Assembly: GCF_025465945.1 (NCBI RefSeq) | Contig: NZ_JANLNW010000071.1 | Location: forward strand, 62,001-126,000 | Source of the DNA: Pseudomonas sp. 6D_7.1_Bac1 | GTDB taxonomy: Bacteria > Pseudomonadota > Gammaproteobacteria > Pseudomonadales > Pseudomonadaceae | Reading direction: 5' to 3' | DNA: 64,000 bases | Shown here: positions 33,901 through 42,192 of the stretch, one piece after another | How positions within the stretch are numbered: position 1 is the first letter of the stretch | Layout: every line of letters starts with the position of its first letter | Program-made: the position numbers and the translations under genes | Notes under the pieces: generated by a model | The model's input: the letters and a program-made list of their open reading frames with translations, nothing else | Told to the model about the DNA's origin: nothing | Databases searched by the model: none

Positions 33901-34562
33901 GTGTCGGTAGCTATTTCAAACCCTCGGCCGGCGGCGGGATGATTTCTATCCAGTCCTCGGCCACGGACCTTCAGGCGTTTCAGGACTTTGCCAAGTTGGT
34001 GCCCAAGGCGGCGGCCACCGCGCACCGTCGAGCGATCAACAAGACACTGGGGTGGTTGCGTACGCACATCGCTCGGGCCGTCAGTCGGCAGGAGCGCATT
34101 GCCGTCGCGGCGGTGCGTCAACGGTTGCGCAGTTACCCTGTGTCCGGCGGGGCTTCGAGCGGCAAGCTGTGGTTTGGGCTCAACGCTATCGAGTCGAGCC
34201 GGATCGGCCGAGCACGGCAGACCGGCAGCGGCGTGTCGGTGGCGGGGCGGCGTTACCAGGGGGCGTTCCTGAAGAAGGTCTACGGCAACAAGCCCGACAT
34301 CTGGATTCGTACCGCGAGCAAGCATTTCAATGCGGACGACTATCCCGATAGCACGGTGTCACCGGGTCGCGGGCCGAGCTCGGGGTGGGTTGCGGAAAAT
34401 GGCAGTCGCTTTCCGTTAGCCAAGGCAAAAGTCTCTCTGGAGCAAGCTCGGCCGCACTTCGAAAGCTGGGTTCAAAAGGCGGATGAACGCCTGCTGGAGA
34501 TCCTGAAACAGGAACTCAACTTTGAGCTGCAGAAGTACCTCAAGAGGATAGGCAATGTCTGA
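33897..34562 (+). CDS. Minor tail protein Z-like
   Basis: The 221-residue protein has the prophage minor tail Z pattern: TAHRRAINKTLGWLRTHIARAVSRQERI, then a basic core with FGLNAIESSRIGRARQTGSG and KVYGNKPDIWIRTASKHF. The C-terminal helix is RPHFESWVQKADERLLEILKQ. In lambda, Z helps complete the tail end that meets the head. Overlaps the previous gene by 4 bp and the next by 8. Confidence 0.75.
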   Translation: MSVGSYFKPSAGGGMISIQSSATDLQAFQDFAKLVPKAAATAHRRAINKTLGWLRTHIARAVSRQERIAVAAVRQRLRSYPVSGGASSGKLWFGLNAIESSRIGRARQTGSGVSVAGRRYQGAFLKKVYGNKPDIWIRTASKHFNADDYPDSTVSPGRGPSSGWVAENGSRFPLAKAKVSLEQARPHFESWVQKADERLLEILKQELNFELQKYLKRIGNV

Positions 34563-35070
34563 CGAGCCTTTGAGCCTGGACCAGCTTTATCAGGCTGTTG
34601 AACAACATCTGACGACCCATCTGCCAGGCGTGCAAGCCGTGACGGTCTGGCCGAACATTTCGGACCGTGTCGCGTTGCCGGCGGTGTTTCTGGAGCTGGC
34701 CGAGATTGAGCCAGGTCCGGACATTGGCACGGGCGAAACAACATTGGTGTGCAAGTTCGAGGCGCGCGTCATCGTTGACCCGATCAAGCCGCATCATCAA
34801 CGGCATGCCGTGCAATTGGCGACCCAGCTCGCCGTGTTGCTGCGCGCACAAACGTGGGGGTTGCCGGTCGAACCCGCCGAGTTCGTACAAGCGCAGCAGG
34901 ACTGGACCCAGCCGGCGCTGGATGGCTACACCGTCTGGCTGGTGGAGTGGACTCAGCAGGTGTACCTCGGCCCCGAGGACTGGCCATGGCCTGATGAGCC
35001 GCCGGGCTCGTTGTTGTTTGGCTTTAACGGCGACCTCAAAGAGGACTTTGTCCCGGTGGAGGACGTGTGA
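34555..35070 (+). CDS. Phage protein, possible tail terminator
   Basis: The 171-residue protein has no motif I can name. LYQAVEQHLTTHLPGVQAVTVWPNISD followed by alternating strands suggests the alpha/beta fold of tail-completion proteins such as lambda gpU. The position between the Z-like gene and the baseplate spike supports that. The C-terminus is acidic and Trp-rich. Confidence 0.55.
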   Translation: MSDEPLSLDQLYQAVEQHLTTHLPGVQAVTVWPNISDRVALPAVFLELAEIEPGPDIGTGETTLVCKFEARVIVDPIKPHHQRHAVQLATQLAVLLRAQTWGLPVEPAEFVQAQQDWTQPALDGYTVWLVEWTQQVYLGPEDWPWPDEPPGSLLFGFNGDLKEDFVPVEDV

Positions 35071-35633
35071 GTGGCTACGTAACCTCCCAGCACGACCGGA
35101 TGCTTGCGGGGATGGTCAAGGGTTGCTTTGTGGTGGCGGTCGATCTGGCTGCCTCCCCGCCGGTGTGTCGGGTTTCGGATGGCGAGTGGACTAGCGCCTG
35201 GGTGCGCTGGCACAGCATCGCCGCCGGCAAGGCTAGGCACTGGCGGGCGCCGTCCATGGGTGAGCAGGGGACTTTGGTCAGTACCAGTGGTGACGTGTCA
35301 CAAGGCACGTTTATCCCGGGCTTGTACGGTAATGCCGGCCCGCCGCCGGATAACCGCGACCATGTGGAAGTTTGGCGGTTTGAGGATGGCGGCTCGCTGG
35401 TCTACGACTGGCAGGCCAAGAGCTACACCATCACCCTACCTACCGGTGCGGTGACGATCAAAGTCGGTAGCACGGAAGCCGTCGTAACGGATAGCGCCGT
35501 TACCGTAACGGCTGCAAATATCAACCTGAAAGCGGCGGTGGCCATCGACGGTGCGTTACACGTCACGAAAGGCATCACCAGTGCCGGCGCGATCATCGAC
35601 GCCGGTGGCAACAGCAACCACCACTCGCATTAA
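35067..35633 (+). CDS. Baseplate assembly protein V (spike)
   Basis: The 188-residue protein is of the P2 gpV type: HDRMLAGMVKGCFVVAVDLA, an OB-fold middle (GEQGTLVSTSGDVSQGTFIPGL) and a repeating beta-helix needle (ITLPTGAVTIKVGSTEAVVT...). It ends in NSNHHSH, matching the histidine-rich tip that holds an iron ion in P2 spikes. It pierces the outer membrane at infection. The start is GTG 35067, overlapping the previous stop. Confidence 0.9.
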   Translation: MSGYVTSQHDRMLAGMVKGCFVVAVDLAASPPVCRVSDGEWTSAWVRWHSIAAGKARHWRAPSMGEQGTLVSTSGDVSQGTFIPGLYGNAGPPPDNRDHVEVWRFEDGGSLVYDWQAKSYTITLPTGAVTIKVGSTEAVVTDSAVTVTAANINLKAAVAIDGALHVTKGITSAGAIIDAGGNSNHHSH

Positions 35634-35648
35634 TTTCAACTCACGACA

Positions 35649-35682
35649 GCCCGCCCAGTGCGGGTTTTTTCATGCCTGGAGA
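35649..35682 (+). terminator. Hairpin-T tract cassette
   Basis: GCCCGC-CCAGT-GCGGGTTTTTT then CATGCCTGGAGAAAC. Same design as at 32541: 5-bp CCCGC/GCGGG stem, T run, then CTGGAGA ribosome site, here before the gene at 35688. Confidence 0.7.
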
Positions 35683-35687
35683 AACAC

Positions 35688-35939
35688 ATGGCCAAGATCG
35701 TCGACACGCTTGTCACCGACGAACAGGTGTCTGCATCACCGATGCGGGAACCGCTACTGCTAACGACACCGGAGCGTTTGAAGTTTCGCGACAAGGTCTA
35801 CACCTCGCGGCTGCTGATCGTTCCCGGCACCGACCGCACCCTGCCGGTGAACAAGGGGGTGGTAGAGGTTCCGGTGTCCGACATCGATGCCGTCAAGCTC
35901 CTGAAAGCCAACGAAGAATTCGAACCGCTGAAGGAGTGA
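35688..35939 (+). CDS. Hypothetical phage structural protein
   Basis: This 83-residue protein starts MAKIVDTLVTDEQVSASPMR and ends DIDAVKLLKANEEFEPLKE. It lies between gpV and the gp25-like wedge gene and is translated from the cassette ribosome site. Its family is not recognised; a small baseplate or tail component is likely by position. Confidence 0.6.
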   Translation: MAKIVDTLVTDEQVSASPMREPLLLTTPERLKFRDKVYTSRLLIVPGTDRTLPVNKGVVEVPVSDIDAVKLLKANEEFEPLKE

Positions 35940-35944
35940 TGTAG

Positions 35945-36271
35945 ATGATCGGAATGGATCGTCACACCGGCCAGCCCATTTCCGGCATCGCGCACTTGCG
36001 GCAATCCGTTCCAGACATATTGGGTACGCCGTTGGGCAGCCGCCGGCATCGACCGGATTACGGCAGCAAGCTCCGGCGGTTTGTTGACTTGCCCGTTAAC
36101 GAGGGTTGGAAAAGCGCGGTACAGGCTGAAGTCGCTCGCGCCCTGGGGCGTTGGGAGCCGCGTTTGAAACTGGATCAGGTGCGCGTCCTTTCCGTTGTCG
36201 GCGGGCAAATCAACCTGAAAATCGTCGGGGAGTACCTGGGCGACGGCGTCACGTTGGAGGTAGCCGTATGA
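35945..36271 (+). CDS. Baseplate wedge protein, gp25/gpW(P2) family
   Basis: The 108-residue protein (MDRHTGQPISGIAHLRQSVPDILGTPLGSRRHRPDYGSKL) carries the conserved PLGSR...R.DYGS motif of the T4 gp25 / P2 gpW family. In those phages it forms the inner baseplate wedge and primes sheath contraction. Overlaps the gpJ start by 4 bp. Confidence 0.92.
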   Translation: MIGMDRHTGQPISGIAHLRQSVPDILGTPLGSRRHRPDYGSKLRRFVDLPVNEGWKSAVQAEVARALGRWEPRLKLDQVRVLSVVGGQINLKIVGEYLGDGVTLEVAV

Positions 36272-37149
36272 GTATCGTGGATCTGTCGTCGTTGCCGGCG
36301 CCGACTGTGTTGGAGCCTCTGGACTTCGAAGAGGTGTATCAGGAAGGGCTGGGTGTCTTTCGCGGGTACATGGGCGGCAACTGGACCGCCGCACTTGAAA
36401 GCGACCCGGTGGTTAAGGTGCTGGAGGTCGGTGCTTACATCAAGGTCGGCAACCGCGCTCGGGTCAATGACGCTGGTAAGGGGCTGTTACTGGCGCATGC
36501 CATTCGCGGCGACCTGGATCACCTAGGGGCGAATGTCAATCTGCCGCGCCTGGTGATTCAGGCCGAGGATCTGCTGGCGGTGCCACCGGTGCCCGAGGTC
36601 AAGGAGGACGACGACCCGTATCGCGAGCGCATCCAGTTGGCCTATGAGGGGCTGACCACGGCCGGACCGCGTAACAGCTACATCCTGCACGCGCGTAACG
36701 CCTCGGGGATGGTGGCGGATGCCACGGCCGAAAGCCCGGCGCCTTGTTGCGTTACGGTAACGGTGCTGGGCTTGGATGGGGAAGGTGTGGCGCCACCGGA
36801 GCTGTTGGCCACGGTGGCCGCCGCGTTGAATGACGATAACGTGCGTCCGGTGGGTGATCGGGTGACGGTGCAGAGCGCCCAGGTGATCCGCTATCAAATC
36901 GACGCGATTCTGCACATGGCCAGCGCCGGCCCCGAGGCGGATGCCAGTTTGGCTGAGGCGAAAAATCGATTGGCGGCCTGGATCAATCCGCGCAAGCGGC
37001 TGGGCGTTGAGGTGGCACGGTCCGGCGTAGACGCCCAGTTGCACGTTGCCGGCGTTTCCCGGGTTGAGCTGGTCGGATGGCAAGATCTGGCCCCAACCAA
37101 GGCTCAGGCGGCGTTCTGTACGGGCTACACCGTGGCGCTGGCGGGCTGA
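36268..37149 (+). CDS. Baseplate protein J
   Basis: This 293-residue protein is of the P2 gpJ family, with an N-terminal wedge domain (LPAPTVLEPLDFEEVYQEGL), a central region GLTTAGPRNSYILHARNASG and a PAPCCVTVTVLGLDGEGVAP strand block. It ends with the SGVDAQLHVAGVSRVELVGW domain. It is the outer wedge component linking gp25 to gpI. Start ATG 36268 overlaps the previous stop. Confidence 0.92.
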   Translation: MSIVDLSSLPAPTVLEPLDFEEVYQEGLGVFRGYMGGNWTAALESDPVVKVLEVGAYIKVGNRARVNDAGKGLLLAHAIRGDLDHLGANVNLPRLVIQAEDLLAVPPVPEVKEDDDPYRERIQLAYEGLTTAGPRNSYILHARNASGMVADATAESPAPCCVTVTVLGLDGEGVAPPELLATVAAALNDDNVRPVGDRVTVQSAQVIRYQIDAILHMASAGPEADASLAEAKNRLAAWINPRKRLGVEVARSGVDAQLHVAGVSRVELVGWQDLAPTKAQAAFCTGYTVALAG

Positions 37150-37150
37150 C

Positions 37151-37759
37151 ATGAAAAGCCTACTGCCGATCAACAGCACGCAACTGGAACGGGCCTTGGA
37201 GGCGACGTTTTTCGAGAAAACGATTGTCCCGCTGCGTGACCTCTACAACGCCGATACCTGTCCGGTGCATCTGCTGCCCCATCTAGCGTGGGCGTGGTCG
37301 GTCGACCGTTGGGATTATCGGTGGACCGAGGCGACCAAGCGCGCGGCTATCAAGGCGTCTTATTACATCCATGCCCACAAGGGAACCATCGGCGCGTTGC
37401 GCCGCGTGGTCGAGCCCCTGGGCTACCTGATCGAGATTATCGAGTGGTTCAACACAGTGCCGGAGGGGGTGCCGGGCACCTTCGCGCTGAAGGTCGGTGT
37501 CCTCGACACCGGCATCACCGAGGAAATGTATCAGGAGCTTGAGCGCCTGATCGACGACGCCAAGCCCGTTACCCGGCACCTGACCGGGCTGGCGATCAGC
37601 CTCGAAACCCAAGGCGCTTTGAATATCAGTGTCGCCCTGTACGAAGGCGACGAAATCGACGTTTACCCGCCGGTCATGCGTGACATTGAAGTCACCGGCT
37701 GCTTTGGCGTGGTGGGGCGCGAACACTCCATTGATACCCTGGACGTTTATTATGATTGA
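37151..37759 (+). CDS. Tail protein I
   Basis: The 202-residue gpI-type protein reads LLPINSTQLERALEATFFEK, then PHLAWAWSVDRWDYRW, TEATKRAAIKASYYIHAHKG and TIGALRRVVEPLGY. These blocks are well kept across P2-like phages. It completes the baseplate wedge and anchors the tail fibre. It overlaps the fibre gene by 8 bp. Confidence 0.92.
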   Translation: MKSLLPINSTQLERALEATFFEKTIVPLRDLYNADTCPVHLLPHLAWAWSVDRWDYRWTEATKRAAIKASYYIHAHKGTIGALRRVVEPLGYLIEIIEWFNTVPEGVPGTFALKVGVLDTGITEEMYQELERLIDDAKPVTRHLTGLAISLETQGALNISVALYEGDEIDVYPPVMRDIEVTGCFGVVGREHSIDTLDVYYD

Positions 37760-39197
37760 TGCGAATTCGCAGTTTTTCGCGATCCTCACGAACGTGGGGA
37801 TGGCCAAACAGGCGAACGCCGATGCACTCGGCATTCCCTGGAAGATCACCGAAATGGGCGTGGGTGATGCCAACAACACTGACCCTATCCCCAGTGCTAC
37901 GCAAAAAAAGCTGATCAACGAGTGGCGCCGCCGGCCGCTGAATCAACTCAGGGTCGACCCGGTTAACCCGGCGGTAATTATCGCCGAGCAGATTATTCCG
38001 GCGGATGAAGGCGGCCGCTGGATTCGCGAGATTGCGCTGTATGACGCGGACGGTGACATGGTGGCGGTGGCCAACTGTGCGCCGAGCTTCAAGCCGGTGC
38101 TGTCGCAAGGTTCGGGGCGCACCCAAGTCGTGCGGATGAACTTCATTGTCACCAGCACCGGCAACATCACACTCAAGATTGATCCGGCTGTGGTGCTGGC
38201 GACTCGCGAGTATGTCGACACTGCGATCATTAACGTGTTGCCGCCCAACAAAGCTCCCGGCACCTATACGCGAGTAACAATCAACGAACGAGGTATTGTT
38301 CAATCAGGCAGCAACCCAACCACGCTGGGGGGCTATGGCATCACGGATGCGTTTAGTCGCTCAGGCGGTGACGTGTCGGGGCCTGTTAGTTTGCTTGAGG
38401 CGTGTAGCGTCAATGTCGTAGCTGCTACCTCGCAGAGCTGGGCGGCGGGCGTACATGCCGTGACCAAAAACGAGCGAAAAATCATTGGTGGTTTTGGGGC
38501 TTGGGGGGCTAACGACACGCTCAATAATGTCTATATGGGCATTGGTTCCGAGCCATGGTACTCGGGCTACGGTGTGCGGGTGAATACTGCCGGGACTACG
38601 ATCACCGGGCCGCTTATTGCCTCTGGCGCAGGGCTGACTAATCTTCGCTGGGGCGCTATTTACGACCCTCCGAACACCCTCGCGGGGTATGGGGTTGCCT
38701 TTGCCAGTCAGACCGAGGCCGAGGCGGGTGCGGATACCAACAAGCCGATGAACGCCCTGCGGGTATGGCAGGCCATTGCTGCGAAAGTGGTTCAGGCCAC
38801 CGAAAGCGTGCGTGGCATTGCCAATATCGCCTCGCAGGCGTGGGTCAACGCCGGTACTGATGACACCTCCATCGTCACGCCGAAGAAAATGCGCTGGGGC
38901 TTTGCGACCAGCAAGGGGGCCCCCGGCTACATTCTGTTCCCCACTTGGCTTGGCAGTCTGATGATTCAATGGGGCACAGCGGGTACAGTTGCTGCTGGCT
39001 CGGGCATCACGGTGACTTACCCGATTGCCTTCCCCAACAACATGGCCATGACGCTGGTGGGGAATAGCTTTAGCAACGGTGGTACCACTGCGACTTCGAG
39101 TCTCGGGGTTCAGTACGGAGGCCTGACGCAATTTTACGTTTATGCGATTGGTAGCTTGGGGCAGCCAAATGCTCCATGGATTGCCGTGGGCTGGTAA
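37752..39197 (+). CDS. Tail fibre protein
   Basis: The 481-residue fibre has an N-terminal DUF3751-like collar domain (IDANSQFFAILTNVGMAKQANA, GMGVGDANNT-type loop, GRWIREIALYDADGDMVAVAN), which binds the baseplate. Repeating NPTTLGGYGITDAFSRSGGD units, as in P2 gpH shafts, follow. The C-terminal part (ILFPTWLGSLMIQWGTAGTV...) is the probable receptor-binding tip and is less conserved. It sets host range together with the assembly factor next door. Confidence 0.88.
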   Translation: MIDANSQFFAILTNVGMAKQANADALGIPWKITEMGVGDANNTDPIPSATQKKLINEWRRRPLNQLRVDPVNPAVIIAEQIIPADEGGRWIREIALYDADGDMVAVANCAPSFKPVLSQGSGRTQVVRMNFIVTSTGNITLKIDPAVVLATREYVDTAIINVLPPNKAPGTYTRVTINERGIVQSGSNPTTLGGYGITDAFSRSGGDVSGPVSLLEACSVNVVAATSQSWAAGVHAVTKNERKIIGGFGAWGANDTLNNVYMGIGSEPWYSGYGVRVNTAGTTITGPLIASGAGLTNLRWGAIYDPPNTLAGYGVAFASQTEAEAGADTNKPMNALRVWQAIAAKVVQATESVRGIANIASQAWVNAGTDDTSIVTPKKMRWGFATSKGAPGYILFPTWLGSLMIQWGTAGTVAAGSGITVTYPIAFPNNMAMTLVGNSFSNGGTTATSSLGVQYGGLTQFYVYAIGSLGQPNAPWIAVGW

Positions 39198-39212
39198 TTA
39201 GGAGAGCAAGAC

Positions 39213-39641
39213 ATGTCACTTCACTATTCAGCAACCACCGGCGGCTTTTACGACAGCGGCATTCACAAGACCATGCCGGCAGACGCAGTTGAAATCACCG
39301 CAAAAGAGCGAGCCGATCTGTTGGCCGGTGAGCGGCAATCCAAGGTAATTGTTGCCGACGGAAACGGGCGCCCAGTGCTGATTGATCCGGTCGAAGACCC
39401 AAGTGCGCGGGTCACTCAGGAACGCGCTTGGCGTGATGCAGAACTTGAAGGCGTCAAGTGGTTGCGAGAGCGACACCGCGACGAACTGGAACTGTCTGTA
39501 AAAACCAGTCTGAGTGCTGAGCAATACGCCGAACTATTGACCTATTTGCAGTTGCTGCGTGACTGGCCGGCATCGCCCGATTTTCCTGACTCAGCACGCC
39601 GTCCGTCTAAGCCGGACTGGATTGCCCAGCAAGCCCGATAA
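39213..39641 (+). CDS. Tail fibre assembly protein
   Basis: The 142-residue protein is a Caudo_TAP-type fibre chaperone. The N-terminal part (GGFYDSGIHKTMPADAVEITAKE) mimics the fibre tip end and the C-terminal part ends in RDWPASPDFPDSARRPSKPDW, the classical chaperone tail. It is 15 bases after the fibre gene and pairs with it in fold and specificity. Confidence 0.88.
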   Translation: MSLHYSATTGGFYDSGIHKTMPADAVEITAKERADLLAGERQSKVIVADGNGRPVLIDPVEDPSARVTQERAWRDAELEGVKWLRERHRDELELSVKTSLSAEQYAELLTYLQLLRDWPASPDFPDSARRPSKPDWIAQQAR

Positions 39642-39670
39642 ACGCCCCGCATTGACGGGGCGTTTTCTTT
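39641..39670 (+). terminator. Terminator after tail fibre assembly gene
   Basis: AACGCCCCG-CATTGA-CGGGGCGTT followed by TTCTTTT. This is a strong rho-independent terminator that ends the first late block. Confidence 0.85.
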
Positions 39671-39673
39671 TCC

Positions 39674-39685
39674 GTTACGCGTAAC
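39674..39685. repeat. GTTACGCGTAAC palindrome, copy 1
   Basis: A perfect 12-bp palindrome, repeated exactly at 46121-46132. In both places it comes shortly before a hairpin cassette and a new tail gene (sheath here, gpD there). Possible regulatory site. Confidence 0.55.
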
Positions 39686-39700
39686 ACGAACACCCCTCAC

Positions 39701-39735
39701 AGCCTCGCTTATGCGGGGCTTTTTCGTTTCTGGAG
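39701..39735 (+). terminator. Hairpin-T tract cassette before sheath gene
   Basis: AGCCTCGC-TTAT-GCGGGGCTTTTTCGTTTCTGGAG. It has the same layout as the other cassettes but a longer stem with one G-T pair. Confidence 0.7.
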
Positions 39736-39745
39736 ATTGAGCTTT

Positions 39746-40912
39746 ATGAGTTTCTTTCACGGCGTTACGACCACCGATGTCAAGACTGGTGCGCGCACCA
39801 TTTCGTTGCCGTCGTCTTCCATTATCGGGCTGTGCGACACCTTCACCCCGGGCGTTCTCGGTGGTGGCATCGCCAAGGCCGGCGAGCTGAAATTGATCAC
39901 CACCGAGCGCGAAGCCATTGCCGCCTTCGGCGCCGATTCGGCGATCACCAAGGCCTGTAAGGCGATCTACAGCAAGGCCAAGGCTGTGATTGTCGCCATC
40001 GGCGTGCCCAAGCTGGAAGACGCCGCGCTGCAAACCTCGGCGATCATTGGCGGGGTGTTGGCCTCGGGTCAGCGTACCGGCCTACAGGCCTTGCTCGATG
40101 GCAAAAGCCTGTTCAACGCCCAGCCGCGGTTGTTGATCGCGCCGGGGCATACGGCGAAGCAGGCGGTGGCCACGGCGCTCGATAGCCTGGCGCAGAAGCT
40201 GCGGGCCATCGGTATCATCGACGGGCCTGGCACCACCGATGAGGCCGCCATGGCCTACGCGGAGAACTTTGGCAGCCGCAACCTGTTCATGGTTGACCCC
40301 GGTGTTCAGTACTGGGACACCGACCTCAGCAAGACGGTCGATGCGCCGGGCTCGGCCTGGGCGGCGGGCTTGTTCGCCTGGACCGATGCGGAATATGGCT
40401 TTTGGGCGTCGCCGTCGAACAAGGAGTTAACCGGCATCACCGGCACGACCCGAGCCGTCGAGTACTTGGACGGCGACGAGACGTGCCGGGCCAACCTGCT
40501 GAATAACGCGAATATCGCGACGATCATCCGGGACGATGGCTACCGCCTGTGGGGCAACCGCACGCTGTCGAGCGATCCAAAATGGTCGTTCGTCACCCGC
40601 GTTCGCACGCTGTTCATCCTTATGGATGCCGTTCAAGCCAGTCACAAATGGGCCGTTGACCGTTCGATCACCAAGACTTACGTCAGTGATGTGACTAACG
40701 GTCTGGATTCGTTCATGCGCGACCTGAAAGCCAAGGGCGCGATTATCAACTTCGAAGTGTTCCCGGACGCCGAGCTGAACACGGTCAGCCAAATCGCCGA
40801 GGGCAAAGTTTATTGGCGCATTCGCTATACCGACGTGCCGCCGGCGGAAAACCCGAATTTCCTTTTCGAAGTCACCGATCAGTGGATGACCGAAGTTCTT
40901 GAAGCAGCCTAA
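39746..40912 (+). CDS. Tail sheath protein
   Basis: The 388-residue sheath (P2 FI type) opens SFFHGVTTTDVKTGARTISL, with SIIGLCDTFTPGVLGGGIAKAG. It includes FAWTDAEYGFWASPSNKELTGITG, GYRLWGNRTLSSDPKWSFV and VRTLFILMDAVQASHKWAVD. This is the contractile outer tube that drives DNA injection. Its presence proves the myovirus tail. ATG 39746 is used instead of an in-frame TTG 9 bases upstream. Confidence 0.95.
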   Translation: MSFFHGVTTTDVKTGARTISLPSSSIIGLCDTFTPGVLGGGIAKAGELKLITTEREAIAAFGADSAITKACKAIYSKAKAVIVAIGVPKLEDAALQTSAIIGGVLASGQRTGLQALLDGKSLFNAQPRLLIAPGHTAKQAVATALDSLAQKLRAIGIIDGPGTTDEAAMAYAENFGSRNLFMVDPGVQYWDTDLSKTVDAPGSAWAAGLFAWTDAEYGFWASPSNKELTGITGTTRAVEYLDGDETCRANLLNNANIATIIRDDGYRLWGNRTLSSDPKWSFVTRVRTLFILMDAVQASHKWAVDRSITKTYVSDVTNGLDSFMRDLKAKGAIINFEVFPDAELNTVSQIAEGKVYWRIRYTDVPPAENPNFLFEVTDQWMTEVLEAA

Positions 40913-40924
40913 GGGGCCTAGTCA

Positions 40925-41428
40925 ATGATTCCTCAAACTTTGTTTAACACCAACCTGTTTGTCGACGGGGTGAACTTTGCCGGCGACGTGCCAAGCCTGA
41001 CGCTGCCCAAGCTGACCACCAAGACTGATGAGTATCGAGCCGGCGGCATGGCCGGTGCCATCGAGATGGATCAAGGCCTTGAAAAGATGGAGGCGTCCTT
41101 TGTCACCAAGGGCGTGCGTCGTGAGTCGCTGAAGCACTTCGGCCTGGCCGATGGTACGGCCTTCAATGCCACTTTCCGGGGTGCTTTCAAGGGGCAGAAG
41201 GGGGCGATTACTGCCGTTGTCGCCACCCTGCGTGGGCGCCTCAAAGAGGTCGACCTGGGCGACTGGAAGGCCGGTGACCCGGCCGAGATCAAGCACGCGA
41301 TTGCGGTGACCTACTACAAGCTCGAAATCGACGGCCGCCTGATGTACGAAATCGACATGGTTGCCGGCGTTCAGGTTGTCGATGGCAAAGACCAGCTCGC
41401 CGAAGTGCGCACTGCACTCGGCCTCTAA
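40925..41428 (+). CDS. Major tail tube protein
   Basis: This 167-residue tube protein (P2 FII type) reads IPQTLFNTNLFVDGVNFAGD, then KTDEYRAGGMAGAIEMDQGL and VTYYKLEIDGRLMYEIDMVAGVQVVDG. It forms the inner rigid tube inside the sheath and lies 12 bases after the sheath gene. Confidence 0.93.
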   Translation: MIPQTLFNTNLFVDGVNFAGDVPSLTLPKLTTKTDEYRAGGMAGAIEMDQGLEKMEASFVTKGVRRESLKHFGLADGTAFNATFRGAFKGQKGAITAVVATLRGRLKEVDLGDWKAGDPAEIKHAIAVTYYKLEIDGRLMYEIDMVAGVQVVDGKDQLAEVRTALGL

Positions 41429-41442
41429 GGGAATAGATTCAG

Positions 41443-42042
41443 ATGACTCAAGCAACAGATAAAAAACTGCCGGAATGGCTGTCGATCACCCCTGAACGCG
41501 CCGTCGTGACGCTCTCGCGCCCAAGCGATGCCAATGGGATCAAGGTCGATACGTTGACCTTGCGAGCCCCGGCCGTGCGTGAAGTCCGGGCGGCCGACCG
41601 GGCTTCTAATGGTGATGAAGAGCAGCGTGAACTGATGTTGTTCGCAGGCTTGGCCGAGGTCGGCCTCAAGGATTTGGAAGGCCTGAAGCTGGTGGACTAT
41701 CGCCGTGTACAGGCGGCCTATTCGCGCCTGGCGCCTGATACCGATTATTCGACGTCGATGCCGGCGTGGTTGTCGATCACCACCGATCACGTGCTGGTCA
41801 CGCTGTCGTGCCCGAGCGAAATCAACGGCGTCACGGTCGATAAGTTGGCGCTGCGTTCCCCAACCGTGCGCGACGTTCGCTCGGCGAATCGTGAGGCGGG
41901 TGGCGATGACGAGCAACGCGAGCTGGTGTTGTTTGCCGAGTTGGCCGGTGCGCCTGTCGCGGATCTGGAGGGCCTGAAGCTGGTGGATTTCAACCGCTTG
42001 CAGGCCGGCTATTTTCGTATGGACCAAGACAACGGGGTTTGA
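41443..42042 (+). CDS. Tail assembly chaperone E, internally duplicated
   Basis: The 199-residue protein is two copies of a P2 gpE-type chaperone joined head to tail. Copy 1 covers about residues 9-98 (LPEWLSITPERAVVTLSRPS ... LEGLKLVDYRRVQAAYSRL). Copy 2 covers 107-199 (MPAWLSITTDHVLVTLSCPS ... LEGLKLVDFNRLQAGYFRM). P2 gpE is a single copy of about 90 residues. The chaperone coats the tape measure protein during tail tube growth. It ends at TGA 42042 directly after GGGGTT, where a frameshift into the following small frame is possible. Confidence 0.85.
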   Translation: MTQATDKKLPEWLSITPERAVVTLSRPSDANGIKVDTLTLRAPAVREVRAADRASNGDEEQRELMLFAGLAEVGLKDLEGLKLVDYRRVQAAYSRLAPDTDYSTSMPAWLSITTDHVLVTLSCPSEINGVTVDKLALRSPTVRDVRSANREAGGDDEQRELVLFAELAGAPVADLEGLKLVDFNRLQAGYFRMDQDNGV

Positions 42043-42058
42043 CCCCGGCGTCATAAAG

Positions 42059-42154
42059 ATGGCCGCGAAACGTTTGGCAGCGGAAACTGGATTTTCCGCT
42101 GCCGAGATACTGTCGATGCCATTTGCCGAGATGGTGTGGTGGCTCACGGATTGA
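42059..42154 (+). CDS. Small tail assembly protein E' (GpE-like), possibly made by frameshift
   Basis: A 31-codon frame, MAAKRLAAETGFSAAEILSM followed by PFAEMVWWLTD, matches the short GpE'-type product whose frame lies behind gpE in P2-like phages. Upstream of its ATG the frame stays open across the end of the duplicated E gene. A shift at GGGG (42034-42037) would therefore fuse it as a C-terminal extension. No good ribosome site precedes the ATG, which supports the fusion idea. Confidence 0.65.
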   Translation: MAAKRLAAETGFSAAEILSMPFAEMVWWLTD

Positions 42155-42192
42155 GCCGCTACCGGTAATTCTGTGCAACGGGGAGCCATGAC

